From Kribbella jiaozuonensis (GTDB lineage: Bacteria > Actinomycetota > Actinomycetes > Propionibacteriales > Kribbellaceae): 64,000 nt of DNA. Both the position numbers and the translations under genes were made by a program. Of the stretch, positions 32,621 to 41,728 are shown in pieces; position 1 is the first letter of the stretch; every line of letters begins with the position of its first letter. The DNA lies in contig NZ_SZPZ01000001.1 in the NCBI RefSeq assembly GCF_005233875.1, forward strand, positions 2,046,001-2,110,000, in the 5' to 3' direction. The notes beneath the pieces are model-generated. The model was not told where the DNA came from, did not search any database, and saw only the letters and a list, made by a program, of their open reading frames with translations.

Positions 32621-32641
32621 GCGCCACGCAGGCGCTTTCTT
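32621..32641 (+). terminator. Rho-independent terminator after the siderophore-binding gene
   Basis: GCGCC (32621-32625), loop ACGCA, GGCGC (32631-32635), then TTTCTT. It is a compact hairpin with a T-rich tail between two convergent genes. Confidence 0.6.
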
Positions 32642-32653
32642 CGCCGAGTAGAT

Positions 32654-33076
32654 TCAGTCGTCCTTCACAGGCAGCAGATTGCGTTCGGTGAAGACTTTTT
32701 TGGCGATGGTGATTGCGTTGAGGGCGCGGGGGAAGCCGGCGTAGCCGGCGGCGTGGGTGAAGGTTTCTACGATCTCGGTGGGCGTCAGGCCGACGTTCAG
32801 GGACGTGCGGATGTGGACCTCGAGCTGCGGTTCGCAGCCGCCGAGTGCGGTCAGGATGCCCAATGTGACGAGCTGGCGCTGCTTGGGATCAAGCCCTGGC
32901 CGCGAATAGATGTCACCGAAGCCGAAGGCGACGATGTGGTGAGCCAGCGCCGGCGCGATGTCGGCGAGGTTCTCCATCACGGCGGGTGCAGAGCCGCCGT
33001 CGACCGCGTTCAGCACCTCCAGCCCTCGCTGGTAGCGGATCTGCTCGTCGGGACTGTTGATGTCAGGAGCCGTCAT
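32654..33076 (-). CDS. Carboxymuconolactone decarboxylase-family protein
   Basis: The 140-aa all-helical protein has the CMD core: FGFGDIYSRPGLDPKQRQLVTLGILTALGGCEPQLEVHIRTSLNVGLTPTEIVETFTHAAGYAGFPRALNA. It lacks the CxxC of AhpD-like peroxidases; a single cysteine (GGCEPQ) sits at the usual active-site helix, followed by the conserved histidine in EVHI. This points to the PcaC-like or uncharacterised branch rather than the antioxidant branch. There is no pathway gene beside it, so the substrate is not known. Confidence 0.88.
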   Translation of the reverse strand: MTAPDINSPDEQIRYQRGLEVLNAVDGGSAPAVMENLADIAPALAHHIVAFGFGDIYSRPGLDPKQRQLVTLGILTALGGCEPQLEVHIRTSLNVGLTPTEIVETFTHAAGYAGFPRALNAITIAKKVFTERNLLPVKDD

Positions 33077-33121
33077 ACCCCGACGCTAGCCCGCGACCGG
33101 CCGACGCCGCGGCCAGCAGGC

Positions 33122-34099
33122 TCAGTACCGGCGTCGTCCGCGTTGGTACGGCGTGAAGCCGGCAGGCTCCTCGTTGCCGACCCAGTCGCCGTCCTCGAGG
33201 CGACGAAGGCTGGTCTCCAGCTCGAGAGACAACCACCCGGCGAGCTGCGGATGGCTGGAGTGTTGCCACAGGCCGTACGGACCGCGCAAGGTCTCCAGAT
33301 AGTTGACCAGCTCGCGGATCCGGCGGTCCTGCGGGGAAACGCCGCAGCGGGACGCAAGATCGAGCAGGAAGGCGAGGTCGAAGGTGGCGTAGAACGTGAT
33401 CTGCCCCATCGCCCGTTCGAGCCCGACAAGCCGTGATACCTCCCAACCGATGGCCGACGCGTCCCGGGTCTCGCGGGCGAGTAGGTGGTCGACGCCGGTC
33501 CGCGCGGCCTCGGACCGCCGTCGCTCGGGATGCATGGCCAGGCAGGCGACCGCACCGGTCGTCGCCGATCGGCAACCAAGTCCGCGCGGCAGCCGGCGAT
33601 ACTCCTTCTCCGGCGGCGCCGGTCGCCCCGCCTGGCCGAGGTCAGCTTTCGGGCCGGCCGGCCACGATCCGTCGTCGAGGCGGACGCCGAGGAGCCACTT
33701 GTAAGCACGCTCGGCGCGAGGATCCGTCGCGAACCCGGCGGCGGCGATCCCGCGCAGCGGTACGACGGTATGCATCGTGACGAAGCGAGCCCCTTCGATC
33801 GGCCCAGGAACCGACCACGAGCCGTCCGGCCGTTGATGCCGAAAGATCGTCTCCACTGCAGCCGCCATCGCAGGCCCGCCGTACCCGAGATAGGCCAGCC
33901 GACACAGCAGATAGCCTGCTTCATAAGGCCGAGCCTCGGCCAGCTCCGCGACCAGCGCATCGATCTCAGGGCTTCGATCAATCTCGACTCGCCACGCGGC
34001 GACCTCCGCGTCCTGATCGTCGGCGCCCTCGAGCTCGCGGGCGGCCCGCCACCGCAAGGACGGGGACGGGTCTCCGAGCAGCAGGGCGCCGATGCTCAT
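33122..34099 (-). CDS. Prenyltransferase/squalene-oxidase-repeat-like toroid protein
   Basis: The 325-aa protein has repeats like those in alpha/alpha toroid enzymes: RHQRPDGSWSVPG and VRLDDGSWPAGP resemble the QW-type motif of squalene cyclases and prenyltransferase beta subunits. The DxDD catalytic motif of cyclases is not visible, so a catalytic role as a cyclase is doubtful. There is no signal peptide or membrane segment. It starts inside the stop codon of the double UvrA-like gene (ATGA overlap), so the two are translationally coupled; the partnership is puzzling. Function unknown. Confidence 0.7.
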   Translation of the reverse strand: MSIGALLLGDPSPSLRWRAARELEGADDQDAEVAAWRVEIDRSPEIDALVAELAEARPYEAGYLLCRLAYLGYGGPAMAAAVETIFRHQRPDGSWSVPGPIEGARFVTMHTVVPLRGIAAAGFATDPRAERAYKWLLGVRLDDGSWPAGPKADLGQAGRPAPPEKEYRRLPRGLGCRSATTGAVACLAMHPERRRSEAARTGVDHLLARETRDASAIGWEVSRLVGLERAMGQITFYATFDLAFLLDLASRCGVSPQDRRIRELVNYLETLRGPYGLWQHSSHPQLAGWLSLELETSLRRLEDGDWVGNEEPAGFTPYQRGRRRY

Positions 34100-37000
34100 C
34101 GCAGTACCTCCAGGAGATGAGGCGCTGTCAGCGTGCCGGCGATCGCGTCGGGCGGGCCCTCGAAGACGATCCGGCCGCCGTCCGGTCCCGCGCCCGGTCC
34201 GAGTTCGATGAGCCAGTCGCAGGCGGCGAGGAAGGCCGGATCGTGCTCGACAACCACCACGCTGTTGCCAGCAGCAACGAGCGCGTCGAGCGTGCGGACG
34301 AGTACTGCGACATCCGTGGCTTGGAGACCGACGGTCGGCTCGTCGAGCACGTACAGGGCGGTTGCCTTCGTTTTGCGGGCGAACTCCTTGGCGAGCTTGA
34401 GCCGCTGCGCTTCGCCGCCCGACAGGCTCCAGCCCGGTTGCCGCAGTACGAGGTAGCCGAGTCCGAGTTCGACGGCGGCACCGCCAACCCGGCGTACGGC
34501 GTCAACGTCGCCGTACTCGTCGACCAGTTCGGCGATGGTGAGGGCGTCGATGTCGGCGAGACTCCGGCCCCGGTCGAGCAGCGCGGCGGCCTCGTGGCGG
34601 TATCCGGATCCTCCGCAGGCATCGCAGGTCTGGCGAACCGACGGCAGGAACGACATGTCCTGCTGCCACACCCCTTTGCCCTTGCAGGCATCGCAGTTGT
34701 AGGTCAGGTCCTTGATCGTGACGCCTTGTTCAATGACTGCCTCGCTCGCGGCGAACTCCTTCCGGACGGCGCCGATCAGTCCGAGGAACATGCCCGGAGA
34801 CGTGATCTCCGCGCGGGACTGGTCGGCCACAACCGTTCGCTCGGGCGCGCCGGAGATCGTGTCGTGGTCGCCGGGCCGGAGGCGGACCACGCCGCGGCCA
34901 GGTATGTTGGTCTTCGGTTGGGCCAGACCGAGCGCGATGGTGTCGACGACGAGCGAAGACTTTCCCGACCCTGACACCCCGCAGACCCCGACCAGTACGC
35001 CGAGCGGCACGCGAGCGTCGAGTCCGTCGAGGTTGTTCTCGCGCGCCCCGGTCACCTTCATCCAACCTGTCGGCTCCCGACGGCGGTCGCGGTGCGCCAC
35101 TGGAACCTGTCCGTCCAGAACCGCTCGGGTCACCGACTGCGGGCTATCCGGACCGACCAAGCGACCGCCGGCCGGCCCAGCACCGGGACCGATCTCGATC
35201 ACGTCGTCGGCCGCGCGGATGATGATCGGGTCGTGCTCGACGGCGATGACGGTGTTGCCGGCGGCCCGCAAATCGGTCAGCGTCCGGGCGAGGGCGGTCA
35301 CCTCCGACGGATGCAGACCCCTGGAGGGCTCGTCCAGCAGTACCGTCATGCCGACGAGTCCGTCGCCGAGCACCGATGCCAGCTTGACCCGCTGCGCCTC
35401 GCCGGCCGATAGCGTCCAGGTGCTCCGATTCAGCTGGAGGTAGCCCAGTCCGACGGCACGGAGGAAGCCGAGCCGCCGGATCGCGATGGTCCGGGCGTCT
35501 GCCGCCTGTGCATCGTCGGGCACGTCCATCGAGGTCAGTACGTTCTCCAGGTCGGCGAGCGAGGCAGCGAAGAACTCGTCCCGCGCGAGTCCCTGGATGC
35601 GGATCGTCAGGTACGGCGGGCGCAGCCGCCGGCCGCTGCACTCGCGACACGGAAAGGCGTGCGAATACTGGCCGCCGACGTCGTTCGACGCCCAGTGGTT
35701 CAGCCCCTCCCACGACCCGTCGCCGTACAGGACAGCCTGTCGGGCCTCGTCGTCCAACTCCGCCCAGGGAGCGCGATTCAGGTCGAAACCGAAGCGCTCG
35801 GCCAGCAACTGAATCGGTGACCCGAGGCCTGCGCGGAACCATGACAGCCCGGCGCTCGCGCGGAACCAGGACAGGGCGCCGCCGAAGACTCCGTCGGCGA
35901 TGGGCGCATCCGGATGCACGATCAGCTTGGCGAAATCGAACTCGTGCTCGACGCCGAGGCCGAGGCACTGCGGACAGATCGACATCGGTGAGCCCACGAG
36001 GTGTCGCGGCTCGATCGGTACTGCGCTGGTCCCGCAGTCGCTGCAGCTCCACGGCGCCTCCGGCTTCGGCGACGTCCGTCGTACTGCCTCGTGACCGCAG
36101 GCAAGGCAGGTGCGGACACCGGCCCTTGCGATGATCACGGCGAGCAGGCGGTCGAGGTCGCTGGATCGGCCAACGGTCACCCGGTCGGCATCCCAGACGT
36201 AGAAGCCCGGACCGCTCCCGTCGAAGCTCAGGCCGGACGGGTCGACGCTCATCGTCGGGCCGAGGCCGGTCAATGAGTCGACGGGAGCCTCTGGTCCCTC
36301 GCGGACCGACTGCCGCTCGTAGACCGACAAGCACTCGAGCAACCGTCTGGTCGCCTCCGACTCGAGGACGTCGTGGACCAGCGACGACTTGCCCGAACCC
36401 GATACACCGGTGACGACGGTGAACCGGTCCTTCGCGAAATCGACGTCGACTCCCTGCAGATTGTGGGCGCGGGCGCCGCGCACGCGGATCGCGTTGCTGG
36501 ACCGGCGGTCGGTGCGCGGCTTGCGGCGAGGTCGCACCGGCGGCTGCTTGTCGGCGACGGGCGGCCCGCAATGCTGCAGACGCCCGCCATCGGGACCGCC
36601 GCCCGGGCCTAGATCGATGCGCCAGTCGGCGGCGGCGATGACGTCGGGCTGGTGTTCGACGACGACCACCGTGCAACCGCTGCCCGTCAGCCGGTCGAGT
36701 ACTGCGAGCAACCGATCGAGGTCGCCGGGATGCAGACCCGTCGTCGGCTCGTCGAGCAGTATCAGGTCGCCGGACCGCGCCTTGGCCACCTCGCGGGCGA
36801 GCCGTACGCGTTGGGCTTCTCCACCGGATAGGCTCGGAGACGGTTGCCCGAGCGTCAGATAGCCCAGCCCGACCTCCTGCAGAGGTTGCAGGATGCGGCT
36901 GACCGACGGGTGGTCGGCGAACACCTCGATGGCCTCGTCGACGCTCAGGGCCAGTACATCGGCAATCGACCGGCCCGCCCAGGTCGCTTCGAGTACTTCG

Positions 37001-38847
37001 GGACGGTAGCGCTGGCCGTCGCAGGTCTCGCAGGGGATCCAGATCGGCGCGAGATAGCTCAGGCCCATCGCCACCGATCCCATGCCCTCGCAGTCCGGAC
37101 AGGCGCCCTCGGGCCGGTTGAAGGTGAAGTCCGAGGCGGACCGTCCGGTCTCGTTCGCGAAGACGTCGCGGATCCGGTCGAGCACCTTGGTGTACGTCGC
37201 CGGATTCGACCGCGGGTTGTTGCCCAGCGGGGCTTGGTCCACCGCGCGAGCACGTGTCGCCGGCGCGTCGAACGTCGTACATCCGACCGGGGCATGTTCG
37301 CGCAGGGACGCCAGCAAGACCTGCTGGCTGATGGTGGTCTTGCCCGCTCCGGATGGACCAGTGATCACGGTCAGCGATCCGAGTGGGATCTCGCAGTCGA
37401 CCGCGTGGAGGTTGCGTAGGTTCGCGCCGGTGATGCGGATGCGGTCGTCGGATAGCGGGCGTTGCGCTCGGGGGCGGCGTACGCCGGCGGAGAAGCCGAT
37501 GCCGGATGCCGTGCCGGCGCGCCAGAGGTCCGCGGGCGGGCCTTGGAACACCAGCCGTCCTCCGCCGTCCCCACCGCCGGGCCCGATCTCGACGATCTCG
37601 TCGGCCATGGCGACGGCCAGCGGGTCATGTTCGACCATCAACACCGGTCCGGGCAGGGCGGCGATGGCGTCGAGCAATCGGCTGAGATCGCTGTGGTGCA
37701 AGCCGATCGTCGGCTCGTCGAGGACGTGCAGGAGGTCTTCGAGGCGCCCCGACAGTACGACGGCGAGCCGGGTACGTTGCGCCTCACCGCGCGAGAGGGT
37801 CGGCATCGATCGGTCGAGGGCGAGGTATCCAAGGCCGAGGTCCTGCAGCGGACGCAGGCGTCTGAGCAACTCGTCCTGGATGCGCCTCGCCGGCGACCCG
37901 AGTGGGAGTTGCTCCATGAAGTCGAGGACCTCGGTCACCGATCGAGCTGTCAGCTCCTGGAGTGTGACGCCGGCTATGCGGTGTGACGAGGTGTCGTTGT
38001 CGCCCCGGAAGGCTGACGGTGCGAGCGGGCGGACCCATGCGCCGCACCGCGGGCAGATCGGCGCCCGGAGTACGGGTGTGCCTCCGAGCAGCACCTCGGG
38101 TTTGCCCAGCGCGTCGGCTCGTTCCAAGGTTGCGCGGACCTCGGCGGCGGACATGCCGGGGTGAAGGGTGGCGACTCGTACGACGACGTCGTGGGGGAGT
38201 GCTGGATCGAGGCGCTTCGTCGACTTCGCCGGCCGCGGGCACCCGTCGACGGTGACGTGGTCGAACTGTCCTCGGATGCCGGCGAGCAGACGCGCGTGAC
38301 TTCCCACCAGCCCGCGCACGATCGCGACGTCGACGTTGAGTCTGTCGCTGCGGGCGAGCAGGTCCAGGGCTGTGGTGAGACGCTCCTCGGCGGAGATCGC
38401 CCGCACCGGCACGTGGCAGTGCGGGCATTCGACCTCGGCAAACCGCGAGTACAAGATCCGCAAGAACGGATGCAGCCCGACGGAGGTCGCCACTGTCGAG
38501 GCGGGGTTCCGATTGAGCACGTTCTGAGCCACGGCCACCGCCGGCCCCAGCCCGTCGATCCGCCGAACCCGTGCGGCGGGAACCCGCGCTCCGTTGCCAC
38601 CAAGCGCCAACGATTCAAGAAACCGCCGCCGAGCCTCGGCATAAACCACATCGAACGCCAGCGACGACTTCCCCGACCCCGAAACCCCAACAACAGCCGT
38701 CAACCCCGGCCCGAAAGCCACATCAACATCACGCAGATTGTGCTCCCCAGCCCCAAGCACATCGACAATCCGCCCGCGCTCGTGCGCCGGACCAGAAGCT
38801 GGCCCGGCCCCATCCTCTCCCGCGCCCCGGCGACCCACCCCGCCCAT
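34096..38847 (-). CDS. Double UvrA-like ABC ATPase (four nucleotide-binding domains)
   Basis: At 1583 aa this is far longer than UvrA (about 950 aa). Four P-loops (about residues 54, 497, 813, 1289), four ABC signatures (LSRGE 351, LSGGE 673, LSAGE 1146, LSGGE 1475) and four LDEP Walker B motifs show two complete UvrA-like halves fused head to tail (about 1-770 and 785-1583). Each half has CxxC zinc modules (CPHC 141, CPDC 583 with CETC 606; CLAC 914 with CSDC 935, CDAC 1385 with CDAC 1408). Each half is shorter than housekeeping UvrA, like UvrA2/DrrC proteins tied to drug tolerance. The start at 38847 follows GGAG at 8 nt. It overlaps the toroid gene by 4 bp. Confidence 0.88.
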   Translation of the reverse strand: MGGVGRRGAGEDGAGPASGPAHERGRIVDVLGAGEHNLRDVDVAFGPGLTAVVGVSGSGKSSLAFDVVYAEARRRFLESLALGGNGARVPAARVRRIDGLGPAVAVAQNVLNRNPASTVATSVGLHPFLRILYSRFAEVECPHCHVPVRAISAEERLTTALDLLARSDRLNVDVAIVRGLVGSHARLLAGIRGQFDHVTVDGCPRPAKSTKRLDPALPHDVVVRVATLHPGMSAAEVRATLERADALGKPEVLLGGTPVLRAPICPRCGAWVRPLAPSAFRGDNDTSSHRIAGVTLQELTARSVTEVLDFMEQLPLGSPARRIQDELLRRLRPLQDLGLGYLALDRSMPTLSRGEAQRTRLAVVLSGRLEDLLHVLDEPTIGLHHSDLSRLLDAIAALPGPVLMVEHDPLAVAMADEIVEIGPGGGDGGGRLVFQGPPADLWRAGTASGIGFSAGVRRPRAQRPLSDDRIRITGANLRNLHAVDCEIPLGSLTVITGPSGAGKTTISQQVLLASLREHAPVGCTTFDAPATRARAVDQAPLGNNPRSNPATYTKVLDRIRDVFANETGRSASDFTFNRPEGACPDCEGMGSVAMGLSYLAPIWIPCETCDGQRYRPEVLEATWAGRSIADVLALSVDEAIEVFADHPSVSRILQPLQEVGLGYLTLGQPSPSLSGGEAQRVRLAREVAKARSGDLILLDEPTTGLHPGDLDRLLAVLDRLTGSGCTVVVVEHQPDVIAAADWRIDLGPGGGPDGGRLQHCGPPVADKQPPVRPRRKPRTDRRSSNAIRVRGARAHNLQGVDVDFAKDRFTVVTGVSGSGKSSLVHDVLESEATRRLLECLSVYERQSVREGPEAPVDSLTGLGPTMSVDPSGLSFDGSGPGFYVWDADRVTVGRSSDLDRLLAVIIARAGVRTCLACGHEAVRRTSPKPEAPWSCSDCGTSAVPIEPRHLVGSPMSICPQCLGLGVEHEFDFAKLIVHPDAPIADGVFGGALSWFRASAGLSWFRAGLGSPIQLLAERFGFDLNRAPWAELDDEARQAVLYGDGSWEGLNHWASNDVGGQYSHAFPCRECSGRRLRPPYLTIRIQGLARDEFFAASLADLENVLTSMDVPDDAQAADARTIAIRRLGFLRAVGLGYLQLNRSTWTLSAGEAQRVKLASVLGDGLVGMTVLLDEPSRGLHPSEVTALARTLTDLRAAGNTVIAVEHDPIIIRAADDVIEIGPGAGPAGGRLVGPDSPQSVTRAVLDGQVPVAHRDRRREPTGWMKVTGARENNLDGLDARVPLGVLVGVCGVSGSGKSSLVVDTIALGLAQPKTNIPGRGVVRLRPGDHDTISGAPERTVVADQSRAEITSPGMFLGLIGAVRKEFAASEAVIEQGVTIKDLTYNCDACKGKGVWQQDMSFLPSVRQTCDACGGSGYRHEAAALLDRGRSLADIDALTIAELVDEYGDVDAVRRVGGAAVELGLGYLVLRQPGWSLSGGEAQRLKLAKEFARKTKATALYVLDEPTVGLQATDVAVLVRTLDALVAAGNSVVVVEHDPAFLAACDWLIELGPGAGPDGGRIVFEGPPDAIAGTLTAPHLLEVLR

Positions 38848-38882
38848 CTTTGCAGCTCCAGGGTTCCGGCCCGGTCCACAAG

Positions 38883-39327
38883 GGGGAGGTGGAGCGCTGC
38901 GCAGCACGCGGAGCTGACCACGAGCACGCCGCAGCAGAACCCACGGCGATAGCCGGAACGCCGGGGCGAGAGCCGGAGGGGGAGGATGTACGGCGCTGAG
39001 CCGCGGCCGGCTGGTGCGCGCGTAGCGGTTGCGCTGAGGAGCGTAGCGACGAAGGAAGCGACCGCGCAGCACGCGGGCGGACGACAACACCCCGGCGGTA
39101 GCCGGAACACCCGGCGGTAGCCGGAAACGCCCGGCGGCAGCCGGAAACGCCCGGCGCTAGCCGGAAACGCCCGGCGATAGCCGGAAAGGGATGTACGGCG
39201 CTGAGCCGGGGGTGGGTGGGGGCGCGCGTAGTGGTTGCGCTGAGGAGCGGAGCGACGAAGGAAGCGGCCGCGGAGCACGCGGGGCTTCCCGCAGTACGCG
39301 GGGGCTTCAACGGCAGTACGTCGTGAG
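38883..39327. repeat. Intergenic repeat cluster (two ~95-bp direct repeats and a 20-bp tandem array)
   Basis: A segment starting GGATGTACGGCGCTGAGCCG occurs at 38984-39077 and again at 39189-39284, sharing GAGCGACGAAGGAAGCG-like internal text with scattered differences. Between them 4.5 tandem copies of a 19-20-bp unit (CCGGCGGTAGCCGGAAACGC) run from 39092 to 39187, with two diverged copies at 38943-38975. Each unit holds the complementary pair CCGG/GGCTAGCC-like bases and could fold into short hairpins. Reading frames through it are open only by composition. No gene is convincing here. Confidence 0.75.
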
Positions 39328-39945
39328 TTAGTCCTCGACGCGGCCGCGGTTGGTTACCTGGATGTGTGGGGCACGTTGAGCCACGGCGCTCACGAGTTCG
39401 TCGTACGCGAGGGATCGCCCGAGGATCTCGTGTGTCCCCGGCCACGGGCACGACGGCCCCCACGCCTTTGTACTGCGAGGCAGCGCCCCCTCGTCCAGCA
39501 ACATCACGACCAGCCGCGGTTCCCAGATGTCGTCGCCCTCGTCGTTCACCTGGTGTCGCTCGAGCCGGCACACCCCGCGGATCTCGCCCCATGGGATCGT
39601 GCGAGGTTGCTCACCACCGAGATAGATCCCGGAGTCGTCAACAGTCAGCAATACGTCCTCATCGTCCGACTCCCGCCGCTCCTCCAGCGCCGTGATCGCC
39701 CCCACAATCAACAGGATCGGCAACCCGACCGCAAAGATCAGCGGCGTACCGCCCCACGCCAGCCAGACCGCCTCCAGCGGCTCCCGGATCGACTCCCCGC
39801 GGATCGCCTGCACGACGACGATCACCAGCGTCAGCGCAACCATCAACCCGAACACCACAGTCCCCAGCGCCAGCGCGGTCGTCGTGGTCCCGATTCCGTG
39901 GCGCTTGACGACGAACGGCTGGCTGAGTTGATGCGCTGACGGCAT
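39328..39945 (-). CDS. Membrane protein with two helices and a PH-like C-terminal domain
   Basis: The 205-aa protein has two hydrophobic helices, LALGTVVFGLMVALTLVIVVVQ and LIFAVGLPILLIVGAITAL. A soluble beta-rich part follows (VLLTVDDSGIYLGGEQPRTIPWGEIRGVCRLE), which resembles the short bacterial PH-like domain seen in many actinobacterial membrane proteins. I chose the ATG at 39943-39945; longer in-frame starts run through the divergent promoter region. No Shine-Dalgarno is obvious, so leaderless translation is possible. Function unknown. Confidence 0.65.
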   Translation of the reverse strand: MPSAHQLSQPFVVKRHGIGTTTTALALGTVVFGLMVALTLVIVVVQAIRGESIREPLEAVWLAWGGTPLIFAVGLPILLIVGAITALEERRESDDEDVLLTVDDSGIYLGGEQPRTIPWGEIRGVCRLERHQVNDEGDDIWEPRLVVMLLDEGALPRSTKAWGPSCPWPGTHEILGRSLAYDELVSAVAQRAPHIQVTNRGRVED

Positions 39946-40096
39946 ACGGGCATTGTCTGCGCTGTCACTCCAAGGCACCAGACCTCTCACAGATTCCTCA
40001 TCAGAACGGTCAGAACTGTCCTCCGGACGGATGAAATCGCCGCGCCTGACCGGCCATCGACTTTGGTCCGGGCCGAGTGTCCGCAACAATCGCTGC

Positions 40097-41095
40097 ATGC
40101 CGGACCGCCAAACCGCAGTCGCCACCCGCCAGCCGCCGTCGCGCAGCAGCACGCGCCGACGGAAGAAAGGCGGCATGTGGCGACGTGGCTGGTTCATCGC
40201 ATTCCTGGCGATCCTGGCCGCGGCGACGCTGATCTTCCACCGCTACGTTCCGAACTCGATCGGCAACCTGGGCAGTCTGCTCGATACGTTCCTGCCCTGG
40301 GTCGGCGTCGCCGTGCCGATCCTGGCGGTCGCAGCCGTCGTACGGCGTTCCGCGACGGCCGGCGTCGCCCTCCTCGTCCCCGCTCTCGTCTGGGGCGTGA
40401 TGTTCGGCGACCTGCTGCTCCCGGGCAAGGGCTCCGGCGGCGCGTACGACCTGAGGGTCCTCACCCACAACGTCGACGCCGCCAACCCGGACCCGAAGGC
40501 GACCGCGAGTGATCTGCTCGGCGCCGACGCGGACGTGATGGCGCTCGAGGAGCTCACCGCCCAGGATCTCAAGATCTACAAGGCCGCGTTCGCCACGAAG
40601 TACCCGTACCAGGTGTCCCGCGACACAGTCGCCCTCTGGTCGAAGTACCCGGTCGTCGAGACCAAGTCGGTAGACGTCGGCTTCGCCTGGACCCGCGCGC
40701 TGCGCGCCGAGGTCAGCACCCCTGAGGGCAAGGTCGCGGTGTACGTCGCCCACCTCGCCTCCGTGCGCGTCGGCACCAGCGGTTTCACCTCGGATCAACG
40801 CAACAACACGATCAAGGCGCTCGGCCGCGCGATCGCCGACGAGAAGCTGGCCGGCGTGATCGTGATGGGCGACTTCAACGGTACGGCGAACGATCGCAGC
40901 CTCGCCCCGCTGACGGCCGGACTGCGGTCGGCGCAAGGCGCGGCGGGTACCGGATTCGGGTTCACCTGGCCGTCGAAGTTCCCGATGGCGCGGATCGACC
41001 ACATCCTGGTGCGCGGCGTCACACCCACCAAGGCCTGGGTAATGAACCCGACCGGCAGCGACCACCGCCCGGTCGTCGCCGAGCTACGAATCTGA
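40097..41095 (+). CDS. Endonuclease/exonuclease/phosphatase-family membrane protein
   Basis: The 332-aa protein has a basic N-terminal tail, three membrane helices (GWFIAFLAILAAATLIF, FLPWVGVAVPILAVAAVV and AGVALLVPALVWGVMF) and an outside-facing EEP domain. Motifs present are LTHNVDAANPD, DVMALEELTAQDL (metal-binding Glu), VVYVAHLAS-type, VIVMGDFNGTANDRS (DFN) and the final IDHILV...GSDHRPVVAEL (catalytic His). The set is complete for a metal-dependent phosphodiesterase; similar proteins act on DNA, sphingomyelin or phosphoinositides, so the substrate is open. I selected ATG 40097 because the region upstream is the divergent promoter. Its 3' end overlaps the convergent regulator. Confidence 0.85.
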   Translation: MPDRQTAVATRQPPSRSSTRRRKKGGMWRRGWFIAFLAILAAATLIFHRYVPNSIGNLGSLLDTFLPWVGVAVPILAVAAVVRRSATAGVALLVPALVWGVMFGDLLLPGKGSGGAYDLRVLTHNVDAANPDPKATASDLLGADADVMALEELTAQDLKIYKAAFATKYPYQVSRDTVALWSKYPVVETKSVDVGFAWTRALRAEVSTPEGKVAVYVAHLASVRVGTSGFTSDQRNNTIKALGRAIADEKLAGVIVMGDFNGTANDRSLAPLTAGLRSAQGAAGTGFGFTWPSKFPMARIDHILVRGVTPTKAWVMNPTGSDHRPVVAELRI

Positions 41096-41728
41096 CGCGA
41101 TCCCCTTGCGATAGGCGTACCGGACCGCCTCCGCGCGGTGCCGGGCGCCGATCTTCGCGAACGTGTTGTTGATATGTGTCTTCACGGTCGCCTCGCTGAT
41201 GAACAGTTTCCCGGCGATCTCCGGGTTGCTCAGCCCGCGCGCGATCAACCGCAGTACTTCGGTCTCCCGAGCGGTCAGCCCGTCGCCGCCCGCACCAGCC
41301 GAGGGTGCGAGGCCGGCGATCAACCGCTTGGACACCTCAGGATCGAACGTCGACTGCCCGGCCGCCGTCGACCGCAGCGCGGCCCCGATCTCGGCCCGGC
41401 CGGCGTCCTTGGTCAAGTAGCCGCGAGCACCGGCACGCAGGGCATTCGCGATCGACGCATCATCGGCGTACGTCGTCAGCACCAGTACGGCGACGTCCGG
41501 GAACTCGGCCGCGATCCGCGCGGTCGCCTCCGTACCGTCGAGCACCGGCATCCGCAGGTCCATCAGCACCACATCGACGTTGCCCCCAGCAACCAACTCG
41601 ACAGCCGCCAGACCATTCGCAGCAGCACCCACGACCTCGACACCGTCGATCAGCCCGAGCAGCGCCTCCAGACCTTCACGCACGACCTGCTGGTCATCCG
41701 CCACCACGACGCGGATCGGATCACTCAT
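41084..41728 (-). CDS. NarL/LuxR-type response regulator
   Basis: The 214-aa regulator has a receiver domain with acidic DD near residue 10 (VVVADDQQ), the phospho-acceptor Asp in VVLMDLRMPVLDG, and the conserved Thr and Lys (VLVLTTYADD, GYLTKDAG). The C-terminal LuxR helix-turn-helix is LTAREVEVLRLIARGLSNPEIAGKLFISEATVKTHINNTFAKIGARHRAEAV-like. The start overlaps the last 8 bp of the kinase gene, coupling their translation. It is the output of the three-gene operon that begins with the small membrane protein. Confidence 0.94.
   Translation of the reverse strand: MSDPIRVVVADDQQVVREGLEALLGLIDGVEVVGAAANGLAAVELVAGGNVDVVLMDLRMPVLDGTEATARIAAEFPDVAVLVLTTYADDASIANALRAGARGYLTKDAGRAEIGAALRSTAAGQSTFDPEVSKRLIAGLAPSAGAGGDGLTARETEVLRLIARGLSNPEIAGKLFISEATVKTHINNTFAKIGARHRAEAVRYAYRKGIASDS

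Noticed and set aside
38848..39090. Upstream extension of the UvrA-like gene
   Set aside because: The added residues are translated repeat DNA (Pro/Arg-rich); the ATG at 38847 has a GGAG at 8 nt and precedes the first conserved motif directly.
39092..39187. CRISPR array
   Set aside because: The 19-20-bp units are directly adjacent with no unique spacers and no cas genes nearby.
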